Of a stretch of DNA of 64,000 bases, positions 28,001 to 36,154 are shown piece after piece (position 1 is the first letter of the stretch; each line of letters opens with the position of its first letter). The DNA lies in contig CAZICM010000035.1 of the NCBI GenBank assembly GCA_964537685.1, forward strand, positions 38,253 through 102,252, read 5' to 3'. Origin of the DNA: CAZICM01 sp964537685 (lineage in GTDB: Bacteria > Myxococcota_A > Polyangia > Polyangiales > Polyangiaceae). Below the pieces are notes generated by a model that did no database searches, was not told the DNA's origin, and saw nothing but the letters and a program-made list of their open reading frames with translations. The position numbers were made by a program, and so were the translations under genes.

Positions 28001-29083
28001 GGTGTCATCGGGAAGATCGCCGTTTTGAGCCACAGTCTCAATCGCTCCCGCGCCGTCGCACTGATTGACTTTGCAGTCACCGGCGGTCTGGCTGGCCACG
28101 GGCGTACCTGCGGGCGTATTCGAAACCCCGCATAAGCCCGCGTTGCATGCGCGCACCTGGCATTCCGTGTCCTGCCCCGGGCAATCGGTCGCCACATTGC
28201 ACTGAACACACGATCCAGCGGCATTGCACCGCGTTCCATTGTTCTCCGTGCAAGGCGTGTTGAGAGGCGAGTTAGGATTCGAAGGAGCACCGGCGGCGCA
28301 GACATCGCTCGTGCACTGCTTTCCATCAACGGGCACATCCGCGTTATCCGCCGCGATCTGCGTTCCTCCTGTGCCGTTGCACTGCACAACCTGACAATCA
28401 CCGGCCGCCTGCATCGCGATGGGCGTGCCTGCCGCCGTGTAATCAAAGCCGCACACGCCCGCCGTGCATGACCGGGCCTGACAGTCGTTGTCCACGCCCG
28501 GACAATCATTGGCCGTCACACAGCCCACGCACAGGCCATTGCCGTCGCAGATCAAATTCATGCCGCAGGCTGTTCCAGAAGCCACGGGCGGATTCGACCC
28601 GACCCCCGCCGTGCACACATCATCGGTGCACGGATTGCCATCCACCGGCAGATCCAGATCATCGGCAACCACTTCCGAAGAACCCGCGCCGTCGCACACA
28701 ATCAATGTGCAGTCATTCGGCGACTGATTGGGAAGCTGCGTTCCCTGCGCGGCGAAGTCCGTACCGCACTGGTTGTTGATACAGGTCCGCAACACACACA
28801 CCGTGCCCGGATCTGGACAATCGGTTTCGGACATGCATGCCGTGCCGCCGGCTCCGCCCATGCCGCCCATACCGCCCATTCCAGCCACGCCCCCTGCGCC
28901 GGCCATTCCGCTCGTGGTCGTGCTCGAGGAACTGGACATTGAACCCCCCATACCGCCCGCTCCCGACGTAATTCCATCGGGAATCTTGCTGCGATCCACG
29001 GTCGCAAGGAGCTCACATCCAAGGCCGCTGCCGATCATCGCGGCAGTGAAGACCCAAAAGGTCGCTCGCCGTTTCAGTGCCAT
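25034..29083 (-). CDS. Giant lipoprotein with seven Cys-rich repeats, Big_5 and lamin-tail domains
   Basis: 1349 aa from the ATG at 29083; the frame opens at 29134. The signal peptide ends in GLGC, a weak lipobox. A Ser/Gly linker leads into seven tandem repeats of about 106 aa (pattern CxxxxDCPGxDxxCQxRxCxxGxCG ... AGTxVASQTAGDC ... DVPVDGxxCTxDVC), then a truncated Cys unit, an Ig-like Big_5 domain (STNPADGAANVSPATSIAITFTS), and a lamin-tail domain (VISEVYGAGG, DFIELHNRGNKPVDLTGW). The C-terminal ~130 residues are unassigned. With more than 100 Cys it must be heavily disulfide-bonded and is presumably exposed on the outer surface. The domain order matches surface or adhesion proteins of Polyangia. 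Ligand unknown. Confidence 0.85.
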   Translation of the reverse strand: MALKRRATFWVFTAAMIGSGLGCELLATVDRSKIPDGITSGAGGMGGSMSSSSSTTTSGMAGAGGVAGMGGMGGMGGAGGTACMSETDCPDPGTVCVLRTCINNQCGTDFAAQGTQLPNQSPNDCTLIVCDGAGSSEVVADDLDLPVDGNPCTDDVCTAGVGSNPPVASGTACGMNLICDGNGLCVGCVTANDCPGVDNDCQARSCTAGVCGFDYTAAGTPIAMQAAGDCQVVQCNGTGGTQIAADNADVPVDGKQCTSDVCAAGAPSNPNSPLNTPCTENNGTRCNAAGSCVQCNVATDCPGQDTECQVRACNAGLCGVSNTPAGTPVASQTAGDCKVNQCDGAGAIETVAQNGDLPDDTNPCTNDTCVGGTPTYTPVGLGTACGPNLICDGNGVCTGCVTANDCPGQDTECQARACNAGTCGFTYTAAGTQVASQTAGDCKVNQCDGNGAIVSVAQDADLPNDGQQCTQDVCTNGTPSFPALASGTVCSQNGGTLCNGTGACVQCLVAATCPGTDDECQTRTCVAGTCGMNFTAAGTPVASQIAGDCQVNQCNGSGVVVSAPSNGDVPVDGIECTNDVCTAGVPSNPDTNAGTACSQNGGTVCSGVGTCVECVVGSNCPGQDTECQTRSCSSFTCGFNFTAAGTSVASQTAGDCQVSQCDGAGATVNNIDNSDVPVDANTCTDNVCTAGVPSNPNTSAGTPCGPGLSCDGNGACVGCVTGNDCPGVDNACQTRTCVMGSCGMSYMPAGTVVAGQITGDCHVNQCDGAGTVVNNIDNTDIPADAIDCTDDLCTAGVPSNPFSPLGALCNQSGGIVCTGAGLCVQCNNDFDCTGGAYCSSNMCVMPTCSDALKNGTETDVDCGGGTCAPCNPGQACAVNADCETNVCTALTCQSPSIVSTNPADGAANVSPATSIAITFTSAMNAGTLSAQTLPGPCTGTIQVSADNFVTCIGFTAGAPSMSGGNTIATLIPSDALWFASTYKIHVAATVQDSFGNALGAAFTQATGFTTLAACTGQKTVVISEVYGAGGNAGPPPAVYTNDFIELHNRGNKPVDLTGWSVQYTSATGGTWTNKTNLSGTIAPGGYLLVQQAGGANGVALPTPDITGTIAMAAAAGKVALVNSTTLLGTIGGGCPLADPTVVDFVGYGATANCFEGTGPAPAPSTVLSVQRANSACSDTANNASDFAAAAPAPQNGPSAPNVCPCSLSDLNETNAPNEVDYCNIQSPASFAVQTGQPTEVIYGRAYELGVTEAAGPNPAISSQVGWGPAGSDPRLGMGWYFVPASYNVQVGNDDEYQASFIAPPPGNYAYAVRFNLNGAGFTYCDLDGAGSNAGLDFSPAQLGAMTVNP
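26607..28837 (-). repeat. Seven tandem ~319-bp coding repeats
   Basis: Seven consecutive units of about 106 codons inside the giant lipoprotein. They share conserved Cys positions and phrases such as AGDCQVNQC and DVPVDG but differ at many other sites. This suggests older duplications than the 24-bp minisatellite at 1237. Confidence 0.85.
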
Positions 29084-29381
29084 AGCGCTTACATCCTGTA
29101 GTGGTCGTCCATTCCTAGGGATTGGACAGAGCATTGTTTCGGCTCGAAAAGCCGCTTCGCCTAATAAAAAATGGGTCTTCCCTCACCGCGCGACTCGAGC
29201 AGAACGCCAGTACCGCGACGGCGGGTGAAGAGCCGGATCGACGGTTGTTTGAATTGAACGCGGCGTCAACCGTATTGCACGGGGCGCATGGCCCGCCCTT
29301 GCCATTTGTCACCTGAATGTCACGCCGCGGCTAACATCGAAGCGCTTTTGCAAACTTGCTGAAACAGCGAAAGGAGGCGCG

Positions 29382-30434
29382 ATGAGCGCATTGTCTTGGT
29401 TACGGATATCTGGGTTGGCCGCACTATCTGCGGCTGCGATTTGCATTGGTGCATGCGGAGATGAAACAGGCTCGAGCGGAACAGAAACATCGTCGTCCAC
29501 ATCGGGCTCCACGTCCTCCGGCGGCGGCATGGGTGGAGGCTCAGGTGGAACGGGCGGTGCGGGTGGAACAAGCGGCCAGGGAGGTTCGGGCGGAGGCTCG
29601 GCGGCCGCGTGCGACATGCTCAAACCCGGACCTTTTGAGCCCACGCTTGTCTACGAAGTCTTTGATGGCAGCGAGGATTTCGCCTTCAATGGCAAAGGAC
29701 AGATTGCCGCGAAAAACAAAACGAACGTTATTTTAGTCGATTCGATGGGAATTTCCACGCAATTAGCGGCGAATGTTCCCACAACCTATGGGATTCGCTA
29801 TAGGCCCGATGGATATCTGGTCGCCGCGCTTCCCAATGACAGCAAAATCGTTGAAATATCGCCTCAAGGCACGGTGGCCGACTATGCGACAGGACTCATT
29901 GGTGCAAACGGCGTCTACCCCGATTTTGACGGCAACGTTTGGTTTACTGAAATCGGCGCTGGCAAGGTAAGCCGCATCAATCCCGATAAAAGCGTCGATA
30001 TTATCGTTCAGGGACCCAATGCCGCCGGTGCCAATGGCGTGGTTTATGATGCCAATCGCAAGATATTGTTTTATACCAATTTCGGCCAAGGCCGTATTCG
30101 CAGCGTCGACATGAGCGGCTCAAATCCGGCCATGCCCGTTGAAGTCATCACCATTGCCAATAGCAAACTCGACGGATTGGTCATGGATGCCTGTGGCCAT
30201 TTGTATGTTGTCGATCAAAGCAATTCGAGGCTTTACCGAATTCAATTGGATGCAGCGGGCGCGCCTACCGGCGCCGAGGAACTATTGGCCGAATTCCCCA
30301 AAAATATCGCCAATGCTCAATTTGGATCTGGAATGGGTTTCGATCCGATGAAACTCTATGCGACCGGCAATCCAGGCGCCCTGTATTCGATCGATATCGG
30401 CGTCCCCGGCGCACCCGTCCCAATATCTCAATGA
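29382..30434 (+). CDS. Lipoprotein with SMP-30/NHL-like beta-propeller
   Basis: 350 aa; ATG at 29382 with an AAAGGAGG ribosome-binding site four bases upstream. The signal peptide ends in lipobox IGAC, followed by a Ser/Thr and then Gly-rich linker (~25-75). The remaining ~270 residues contain propeller-like blades: GIRYRPDGYLVAALPNDSKIVEI, GVYPDFDGNVWFTEIGAGKVSRI, GVVYDANRKILFYTNFGQGRI and GLVMDACGHLYVVDQSNSRLYRI. This pattern is typical of SMP-30/gluconolactonase and NHL propellers. It could be a lactonase-like enzyme or a binding protein; the metal ligands were not traced. It is divergent from the giant lipoprotein across about 300 bp, where I see only the ribosome-binding site and no clear promoter. 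Confidence 0.83.
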   Translation: MSALSWLRISGLAALSAAAICIGACGDETGSSGTETSSSTSGSTSSGGGMGGGSGGTGGAGGTSGQGGSGGGSAAACDMLKPGPFEPTLVYEVFDGSEDFAFNGKGQIAAKNKTNVILVDSMGISTQLAANVPTTYGIRYRPDGYLVAALPNDSKIVEISPQGTVADYATGLIGANGVYPDFDGNVWFTEIGAGKVSRINPDKSVDIIVQGPNAAGANGVVYDANRKILFYTNFGQGRIRSVDMSGSNPAMPVEVITIANSKLDGLVMDACGHLYVVDQSNSRLYRIQLDAAGAPTGAEELLAEFPKNIANAQFGSGMGFDPMKLYATGNPGALYSIDIGVPGAPVPISQ

Positions 30435-30455
30435 ATCAAATCACAAACATTTGAT
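30435..30455. terminator. AT-rich hairpin in a convergent 23-bp gap
   Basis: A perfect 7-bp inverted repeat ATCAAAT / ATTTGAT with a 7-nt loop fills the short gap between the propeller lipoprotein gene and the convergent SDR gene. The stem is AT-only apart from one pair and there is no long T-tract, so termination strength is doubtful. Confidence 0.3.
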
Positions 30456-30457
30456 CA

Positions 30458-31198
30458 TTAAACACCGCCATCCAATACAATTGTAGCGCCCGTCATATAA
30501 CTATTGCGCTCGGACACCAAAAATGCGGCCACCTCGGCCACCTCGCGGTGCGTACCCACGCGGCCCAGCGCGCAATGGCGCAGATATTCATCGAGCCTCG
30601 GCTTCGGCAAATTGTGGGACACACCCGACTCCAGCACACCTGGAGCCAGACAATTCACCGTAATGCCATAACGCCCAATTTCCTTGGCCAGCGATTCCGT
30701 AAAACCCTTTAACGCCGCCTTGGCCGCGCTGTAATGCACCGGCGCTTCGAGCATTTTAATTCCCGCGAGCGAACTGATATTTAATATGTTCCCCTGCTTT
30801 TTCCGGACCATTCCGCGCAGCACCGCCTGGGTGACAATAAATGCGCCTTTGGTGTGAATATCGAGCATCCGATCCCAATCTTCCTCTTCCATCAGCGCCA
30901 GCGGCACCACCTGCCCGACACCCGCGTTATTCACCAGGATATCGACCACGCCCGCATCCTTCTCAATGGCCCGCACCATTTCCCAAACGCCTTTTTTATC
31001 CAATACATTGGTTTGAAAGGCCAATCCGGTGCCGCCATGAGAACGAATCATTTCCAATGTTTTTTCAGCGTCCTCCAGCGAACGCGTGTAATTAAATGCA
31101 ACGGTCGCGCCCTCGCGCGCGAACACATTGCACAGCTCCCGCCCGAGCCCGCGCGAGGCGCCTGTAATCAATGCAACTCGATTGTTAAGAAGTCCCAT
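30458..31198 (-). CDS. FabG-like short-chain dehydrogenase/reductase
   Basis: 246 aa, the length of FabG-type 3-oxoacyl-ACP reductases. It has cofactor motif TGASRGLG, NNAG, the Ser region NISSLAG, YSAAK with catalytic Tyr/Lys, and the C-terminal FLVSERNSYMTGATIVLDGG. It should reduce a 3-oxoacyl thioester or similar ketone with NAD(P)H. It lies 60 bp downstream of the Tes-like radical SAM gene on the same strand and next to the ketosynthase operon, so it is a good candidate for a second reductase of that pathway. A role unrelated to acyl chains cannot be excluded. Confidence 0.87.
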   Translation of the reverse strand: MGLLNNRVALITGASRGLGRELCNVFAREGATVAFNYTRSLEDAEKTLEMIRSHGGTGLAFQTNVLDKKGVWEMVRAIEKDAGVVDILVNNAGVGQVVPLALMEEEDWDRMLDIHTKGAFIVTQAVLRGMVRKKQGNILNISSLAGIKMLEAPVHYSAAKAALKGFTESLAKEIGRYGITVNCLAPGVLESGVSHNLPKPRLDEYLRHCALGRVGTHREVAEVAAFLVSERNSYMTGATIVLDGGV

Positions 31199-31258
31199 GG
31201 TATTTTTTTTTTCGGCGCAAAACGCAAAATGATGACGAGCTAGGTAAAAGAACCGGCG

Positions 31259-33115
31259 CTATTTTTCTTGAAGCAAAGGAAGCCGTTTTCCTGCGCTTTC
31301 GGAGACATCCACACCCATCACGGAATGAGGGGGCCTCCCCGGTCTCTCCCCGGGCGCGATGCCATGAAGTGCATGCCGAAGATCCGTTTGCATTGAATCC
31401 GCGGCAGCGGCCGGCGCATCGTAAGTCCAAGGCTTCTTTCCCCAGGATGCAATGGGCGTATCCGGACCTTTCGCGGCGCCCCTGTGAAATAGATTAAAGC
31501 CGCAGGCTGGCATAATCCGCCCATCGACCTGCGGATAATGATGGCAGCACTTGCGCAGCCTCTCCAAATCGAAATCGTGGGGATCCATATAATGATGCAT
31601 AAAGATCGACTTGGCCTGCAATTCACCAATACGAACGGATTCCTTTGGCGAAAGGGGGCGCTCGGGGAACATCACATCCAAAGCCCTTCGAAGCGCGGCC
31701 AAAATGGCAGACCCCTCGGGAATTTCGTCCTGCCGGGCGAACACGTCGTACATCACATCCTTCAGCGCATCATGAATTTCGGGCGACGCGCCCAAGGTCG
31801 CCGATGAACGGAGCAGCGTCATATGCCTTGTAAAATCGACGAAACGAGCAAAAGGCAAATGCGTTCCATCATTGAGCCTCAGCAAATACGAAAGCGAAAC
31901 GCATTGCGGATGCGAACAGGGCAGGGGATAAAAATCGCTCTTCTTTAATTTACCGCCCGTTTGTTCCTCGATTGCGGCAATAACACCCGCAATGGTTAAC
32001 CTATCCATCGGATTGCCAGGAAATCGCCCGCCGCCCAGCCCGGTGAACGCCGCCGGCTGGAAATTCAATGAAAGAATATGATCCTCAGAAAGCAAAAGCT
32101 CGACCGCGCGGCCAATCTGATGCTCATTCGCGCCCCGTGCGGCAACGAAAATCAATTGAGTTGGTATATTCAATTCCTTGACGACCTGCAGAGCCGCCTC
32201 TTTTTCCTTGCACAAATCGCGGCCGCGGATTTTCTCGTGCGTGTCCGCCGTAAAACCGTCGAGCTGCAGCGCGCAATAGGCGCCCGATTCTTTAAATTGC
32301 CGGGCGAAATCTTTATCCCGCGCAAGCCTGAGCCCATTGGTAATCACCGCGACGCGGCCAATTTCCGGCCGGTTAGCGATCTTGAGCAGGTCGAAAAATT
32401 GAGGATGGCTTGTAGGTTCACCGCCTGAAAATGCGACAGATTCGAGCTGCCCTTCATTTTTAACGAGTGTATTAATAATCTTTTCAAAATCAGTCAGCGA
32501 AATATGATTCGCGTACTGATTATTCACAATACAGATCGGGCATTCGAGATTGCAGTGATCGGTCACTTCAATAATCGGCAGGCACGTATGCTGCTCATGA
32601 TCGCCGCAGGTGCCGCAATCGGTCGGACAGCCGTGCTTTACATTCGCCGCAAATACAAAAGGCTCTGTTCCCGCCTTGGCGAAAGCATAAGCCCGCACAT
32701 AGTAGGCCGCGTCTTCTGAAACCAAAGCCTCGGACGGCCCGCACGAAGGACAATCTTTTTTAAAATAGACCTTGCCATTGCGAATAATGACTTGAGCCTC
32801 GATCAGCGCGAGACAAGCCGGACACGTCGACGTTGTGAACTTAAAAAAATGATCGCCCGCCTCGTCCGCGGGCACGCGCCCCTTCGCAAGAAATGCCTCG
32901 ACATAAGCATCGGCGCTTTCATTTAAAACTTCTTCCGAAGGCCCGCAGGCCGTACACAGCTTCAGCGCAACCGCCTGTCCATCGCGCAGAACAACCCTAG
33001 CCTCAAGCCTTTGCCCGCACGCAGAGCATTGCGCCGGTTCATGATGCAAAAATGTATGAGGGCGATCTTTTCGGGGACCAACGGAGGGGACAACTTCGCA
33101 GCTCGAGCACTCCAT
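31259..33115 (-). CDS. Tes-like radical SAM enzyme with duplicated N-terminal Zn-ribbon
   Basis: 618 aa from the ATG at 33115 (GGAG six bases upstream). Two tandem N-terminal units share the pattern CxxC-(V/I)-x-R-(D/N)-G-x2-(Y/V)-x-K-x-C-x2-CGPSE (CSACGQ...CTACGPSEEV and CPACLA...CPSCGPSEAL). Next come CPTDCGTCGDHEQHTC and the radical SAM 4Fe-4S motif CNLECPIC (Cys188, Cys192, Cys195), the SAM-binding FSGGEPTSHPQF, and a C-terminal region with PLPCSHPQC and CCHHYPQVDGRIMPACGFN. The last features are those I associate with archaeal tetraether synthase (Tes) and its relatives, which join or modify lipid alkyl chains by radical chemistry. The single-copy N-terminal unit of relatives appears duplicated here. 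The gene faces away from the ketosynthase operon across a shared ~200-bp promoter region. Substrate unknown; a modified acyl chain is the natural guess. Confidence 0.85.
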   Translation of the reverse strand: MECSSCEVVPSVGPRKDRPHTFLHHEPAQCSACGQRLEARVVLRDGQAVALKLCTACGPSEEVLNESADAYVEAFLAKGRVPADEAGDHFFKFTTSTCPACLALIEAQVIIRNGKVYFKKDCPSCGPSEALVSEDAAYYVRAYAFAKAGTEPFVFAANVKHGCPTDCGTCGDHEQHTCLPIIEVTDHCNLECPICIVNNQYANHISLTDFEKIINTLVKNEGQLESVAFSGGEPTSHPQFFDLLKIANRPEIGRVAVITNGLRLARDKDFARQFKESGAYCALQLDGFTADTHEKIRGRDLCKEKEAALQVVKELNIPTQLIFVAARGANEHQIGRAVELLLSEDHILSLNFQPAAFTGLGGGRFPGNPMDRLTIAGVIAAIEEQTGGKLKKSDFYPLPCSHPQCVSLSYLLRLNDGTHLPFARFVDFTRHMTLLRSSATLGASPEIHDALKDVMYDVFARQDEIPEGSAILAALRRALDVMFPERPLSPKESVRIGELQAKSIFMHHYMDPHDFDLERLRKCCHHYPQVDGRIMPACGFNLFHRGAAKGPDTPIASWGKKPWTYDAPAAAADSMQTDLRHALHGIAPGERPGRPPHSVMGVDVSESAGKRLPLLQEK

Positions 33116-33257
33116 GCGATTCTCCGCGCAAAGAAAAAGCACACCGGCGCCAAATGACGGCGGCGCGCCATGTTGCGTTTTTTTATTGTTTTAGGTCAAG
33201 CCCAACAAAGACGGTTTTCCCGCTTCTCACACGCCGTGGAAGCGCATCAATCTTTCG

Positions 33258-33286
33258 TTTTGATTGCCATAACGGAGTGATATGCT
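33258..33286 (+). promoter_or_regulatory. Candidate sigma70-like promoter of the ketosynthase operon
   Basis: TTTTGA and TATGCT separated by 17 bp, about 30 bp upstream of the dehydratase start, inside the ~200-bp divergent spacer. The match to consensus is moderate, and myxobacterial promoters are poorly predicted by eye. Confidence 0.28.
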
Positions 33287-33315
33287 CGCCGGCCTATTTC
33301 TTTTCCGGAGTGGCC

Positions 33316-33819
33316 ATGCGCTACATTCTGCTCGATCGAATCACCTTGCTTTCTCCTCCCGAACGTGCCGCGGCGGTGAAATGCATTTCTCTGTGTGACG
33401 ATGTTTTTGCCGACCATTTCCCTGGATTGCCCGTGTATCCCGGAGCCCTGGTTTTGGAGGCGCTCGCGCAGCTCGGCGGCGTATTGCTCGAGGCGACCAT
33501 GCGCCAGCTTGGCCAAACCAACTTGTACGCCGTGCTCAGCATCGTGGAGCGGATGAAATTGCGCCGCGTGATACGGCCGGGCGATCGGCTTGAATTAGAG
33601 GCATTTGGAATCTCCGCGCGCGAAGAAGGCGGCCGCGTCCGGGCAACGGCCTCCGTCGATGGGCAGAGAATTACAGAAACCGAACTCACCTTTTCGCTTG
33701 TGCCCATTGCCAATTCGAAAGTCATTGAACAGCGAAGGCAGCTTTTGGATATATGGCTGCACGGCGGCTTTGGCGAACCCGGCGAAATGGCCGGCATCAA
33801 TCCAAAGACAAATCCATGA
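33316..33819 (+). CDS. FabZ/FabA-like 3-hydroxyacyl-ACP dehydratase
   Basis: 167 aa from the ATG at 33316, with GGAG five bases upstream; the frame is open from 33052 but overlaps the divergent gene. It has the hot-dog dehydratase signature DHFPGLPVYPGALVLEALAQ, with the catalytic His in HFPGLPV and Glu in LEALAQ, and RVIRPGDRLELEA further on. It should dehydrate 3-hydroxyacyl-ACP to trans-2-enoyl-ACP. It opens a rightward operon, and its stop codon overlaps the first ketosynthase start (ATGA at 33816). No enoyl reductase gene of the FabI/FabK type is visible in the operon, so the double bonds may be kept. Confidence 0.88.
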   Translation: MRYILLDRITLLSPPERAAAVKCISLCDDVFADHFPGLPVYPGALVLEALAQLGGVLLEATMRQLGQTNLYAVLSIVERMKLRRVIRPGDRLELEAFGISAREEGGRVRATASVDGQRITETELTFSLVPIANSKVIEQRRQLLDIWLHGGFGEPGEMAGINPKTNP

Positions 33820-35024
33820 AACGCCGGGTTTTCCTCCGGGGTATGGGCGCCTATTCATCATTTTCATCAGATTGGCCAGGTACAGCAGAGGCATTACGCG
33901 AAGGAAAAGGCGCCATTGCCGAGGTAAAACGTTTTGATGTTCGAGGTTATCCCTGCACGGTTGCTGCCTCCATCGACGAGGTCAGCGAATCGGCCCGGTG
34001 CCCCGATCGCCGCATCGTCTTTGCGTTATCCGCTGCAAAAGAGGCTCTTCACAACAGCCGGCTCCGCGCTCCATCCTCCCGCTGGGGCGTGTTTATCGGC
34101 GCCGAATCTGGCCGCACAGGCTTTGGCACACTCCTTCAATTGGCTGCGGCCGCGGGCGGAGGAAGCGTTTTCGACCACCGCGCCTTTGGCGAAAAAGCCC
34201 GGCCCATGGCTGGAAAAGAACAATCACTCGTCGCGTCTCCCTCGGCGGTCGCGGGCGCGATCGCAAAAGAAATCGGCGCTCAAGGCCCAGTAGCAACCCT
34301 TTCGCTCGCGTGCGCATCGGGAAGTGCGGCCATTGCAGAGGCAATTCGGTCAATTCGATTGGGTATTTGCGATGCGGCGCTCTGCGGCGGTGTGGGCGCC
34401 GATGTCGACCCATTAATGTTTGCCGCATTTGGACTGCTCGGCGCATTAAGCCTTGCCGGAGTTTCAAGGCCCTTTGATGCTCACCGTGACGGTTTTGTAT
34501 TGGGTGAGGGCGCGGCCATGGCTGTTCTCTCGGCCGAACAAGGTGACGCAACGATTGAATTGGCCGGCATGGGCAGCAGCCTGGACGCCTATCATCTCAC
34601 CGCGCCCGATCCATCGGGAGAAGGAGCTTTTCGCGCGATGAAAGCGGCGCTTTTGGACGCGGGTGCGCCTTGTGTCGATTACATTCAAGCGCATGGCACA
34701 TCCACCCTTTTAAATGATGCCGTTGAAGCGGCGGCCATTCGCAGAATATTCGGGGACAATCTAGAGAAGGTGCATATCAGCTCGGTCAAAGGCGCGCTGG
34801 GGCATTGGATTGCGGGCGCGGGCGCGCTGGGCATGCACTGTGCCGCCGATGCCATAATGAGCGGATATATTATGCCAACGGTTGGATTGAACACCGTGGA
34901 TGCGGCCTGTGAGCTCCCCCTGGTCAAGCAAAATTCCATTAAAAAAGATGTAAAGACAGCGCTTGTTAATTCATTTGGCTTTGGCGGAGCCAATTGCAGC
35001 CTGGTGCTGAGGAGCCTGGTGTGA
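33816..35024 (+). CDS. Ketosynthase 1 (catalytic, FabF-like)
   Basis: 402 aa from the ATG at 33816, overlapping the dehydratase stop. A thiolase-fold beta-ketoacyl-ACP synthase with an intact Cys-His-His set: Cys166 in LACASGS, His293 in QAHGTST, and Lys325/His330 in SSVKGALGHW. The C-terminus NSFGFGGANCSLVL is family-typical. The N-terminal region is slightly atypical (FLRGMGAYSSFS instead of VVVTGLG). It should condense an acyl-Cys intermediate with malonyl-ACP. The next gene, started by a GTGA overlap, is a degenerate ketosynthase, an arrangement like KS-alpha/chain-length-factor pairs of type II polyketide systems. Confidence 0.88.
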   Translation: MKRRVFLRGMGAYSSFSSDWPGTAEALREGKGAIAEVKRFDVRGYPCTVAASIDEVSESARCPDRRIVFALSAAKEALHNSRLRAPSSRWGVFIGAESGRTGFGTLLQLAAAAGGGSVFDHRAFGEKARPMAGKEQSLVASPSAVAGAIAKEIGAQGPVATLSLACASGSAAIAEAIRSIRLGICDAALCGGVGADVDPLMFAAFGLLGALSLAGVSRPFDAHRDGFVLGEGAAMAVLSAEQGDATIELAGMGSSLDAYHLTAPDPSGEGAFRAMKAALLDAGAPCVDYIQAHGTSTLLNDAVEAAAIRRIFGDNLEKVHISSVKGALGHWIAGAGALGMHCAADAIMSGYIMPTVGLNTVDAACELPLVKQNSIKKDVKTALVNSFGFGGANCSLVLRSLV

Positions 35025-36154
35025 AGCCTGAAATTTCAGGGCAATTCATTGCAGTAATGTCCGCGGGAGCCGCGGGCGTTTTTGGCTTTGATTGGAGAGC
35101 ATTGACCAATGCATTCGAAGACAATATCATCGAATTGAAACCTGTTCAAGCGCTCGCCGGCTCCCACCCCGGCACGCTGGGCGCCGAAGTGCCATCCATT
35201 CCCAAAGAATTGGACGCAGGTGATATCAAAGTGCACCGGCAAATGTCGCGCGCGGCCAGGCTCGCGGCGATCTGCGCGCGCCGGGCACTGAAAGAAGCTG
35301 GATTCGAGCCGCCCCGCGACAATGTGGCTTATTTTCTAGGCGTAGGCGCTTCGGGCGGGGCGATGAGCGATTTACAGGCCGTCATCAAGGCGAGCCTTGA
35401 AGGCGAAGCGATATCGATGCGCAAATTCGGCGAACAAGGGCTATTGGCATCGAATCCGGTCGGAACCTTTCAGCTCCTCAACAACTTCACCCTTTGCCAC
35501 AGCGCCATTCTAGAAGGTACGGGAGGAGCCAACGGCGCCTTCTTTTCAAGGGGCGGCGGCACGGTCATTGCGCTGCGAGAAGCCATTTATTCGCTGCTCG
35601 AAGGGGATTGCGAAAAAGCCCTGGCCGGAGGCGCTGATTCGGCCCTGCACCCAGTGACATGGGCCGAGCTTTTGCGCGAAGGCTTTGCAAGCCGGGGATT
35701 CATTCCCGGGGAGGGCGCCGCGCTTCTTTCTCTTCAAATTGGACAACATATCGATGCAATCGCATACCTTCAGCATTGCTCGCTACACGATATCTCTATC
35801 CCATGGGATTTCAAATCGGTGGATGAGCCAAGATTAAAGACGATATTAGCGACGCTGAACGCCGGAGCATCCGAAATCGATTGGATTGGCCTTGTGCCCT
35901 GGGGAGCTGCCATGCGGCAGGCGCTCCAGGCAGCCGCCTCGGAACGATTTCCCAATGCAATACAATGGGATATTACAAAAATTCTCGGTGATTCACTCGC
36001 CGCATCGCCTGCGCTGGGCTGGGCCGCCGCCCTTTCAGCGCTAAACGCGAACAAAGCGCGGCACGCCGTGATCATCAGCGCGGGTATGGATGGCCAGTTG
36101 GGCATCTGCGGCTTTTCTCGCAACCCGTGTGCTTTTTCACCGGAGGCCGCATGA
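35021..36154 (+). CDS. Degenerate ketosynthase, chain-length-factor-like
   Basis: 377 aa, starting with GTG at 35021 inside the previous stop (GTGA). The ketosynthase fold is recognisable (RAARLAAICARRALKEAGF, FLGVGASGG, KALAGGADS, GFIPGEGAALL), but the catalytic set is lost. The nucleophile elbow reads GTGGANGAFF with no Cys. The NAHGTGT segment is replaced by GLVPWGA. The SxKxxxGH segment reads DITKILGDSL, keeping Lys but with Asp for His. Such Cys-less partners act as chain-length factors that form heterodimers with an active ketosynthase. The neighbour upstream is the obvious partner. Its end overlaps the next ketosynthase start (ATGA). Confidence 0.82.
   Translation: MKPEISGQFIAVMSAGAAGVFGFDWRALTNAFEDNIIELKPVQALAGSHPGTLGAEVPSIPKELDAGDIKVHRQMSRAARLAAICARRALKEAGFEPPRDNVAYFLGVGASGGAMSDLQAVIKASLEGEAISMRKFGEQGLLASNPVGTFQLLNNFTLCHSAILEGTGGANGAFFSRGGGTVIALREAIYSLLEGDCEKALAGGADSALHPVTWAELLREGFASRGFIPGEGAALLSLQIGQHIDAIAYLQHCSLHDISIPWDFKSVDEPRLKTILATLNAGASEIDWIGLVPWGAAMRQALQAAASERFPNAIQWDITKILGDSLAASPALGWAAALSALNANKARHAVIISAGMDGQLGICGFSRNPCAFSPEAA

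Noticed and set aside
26789..28135. Long 448-aa open frame on the plus strand opposite the Cys-repeat lipoprotein
   Set aside because: It is antisense to the repeat region, has Arg/Ala/His-rich composition typical of a shadow frame, no start signal or domain, and its periodicity simply mirrors the minus-strand repeats.
26607..28837. Possible CRISPR or other repeat array
   Set aside because: The ~319-bp periodicity is protein-coding in one frame with conserved Cys codons, units are diverged and there are no spacers.
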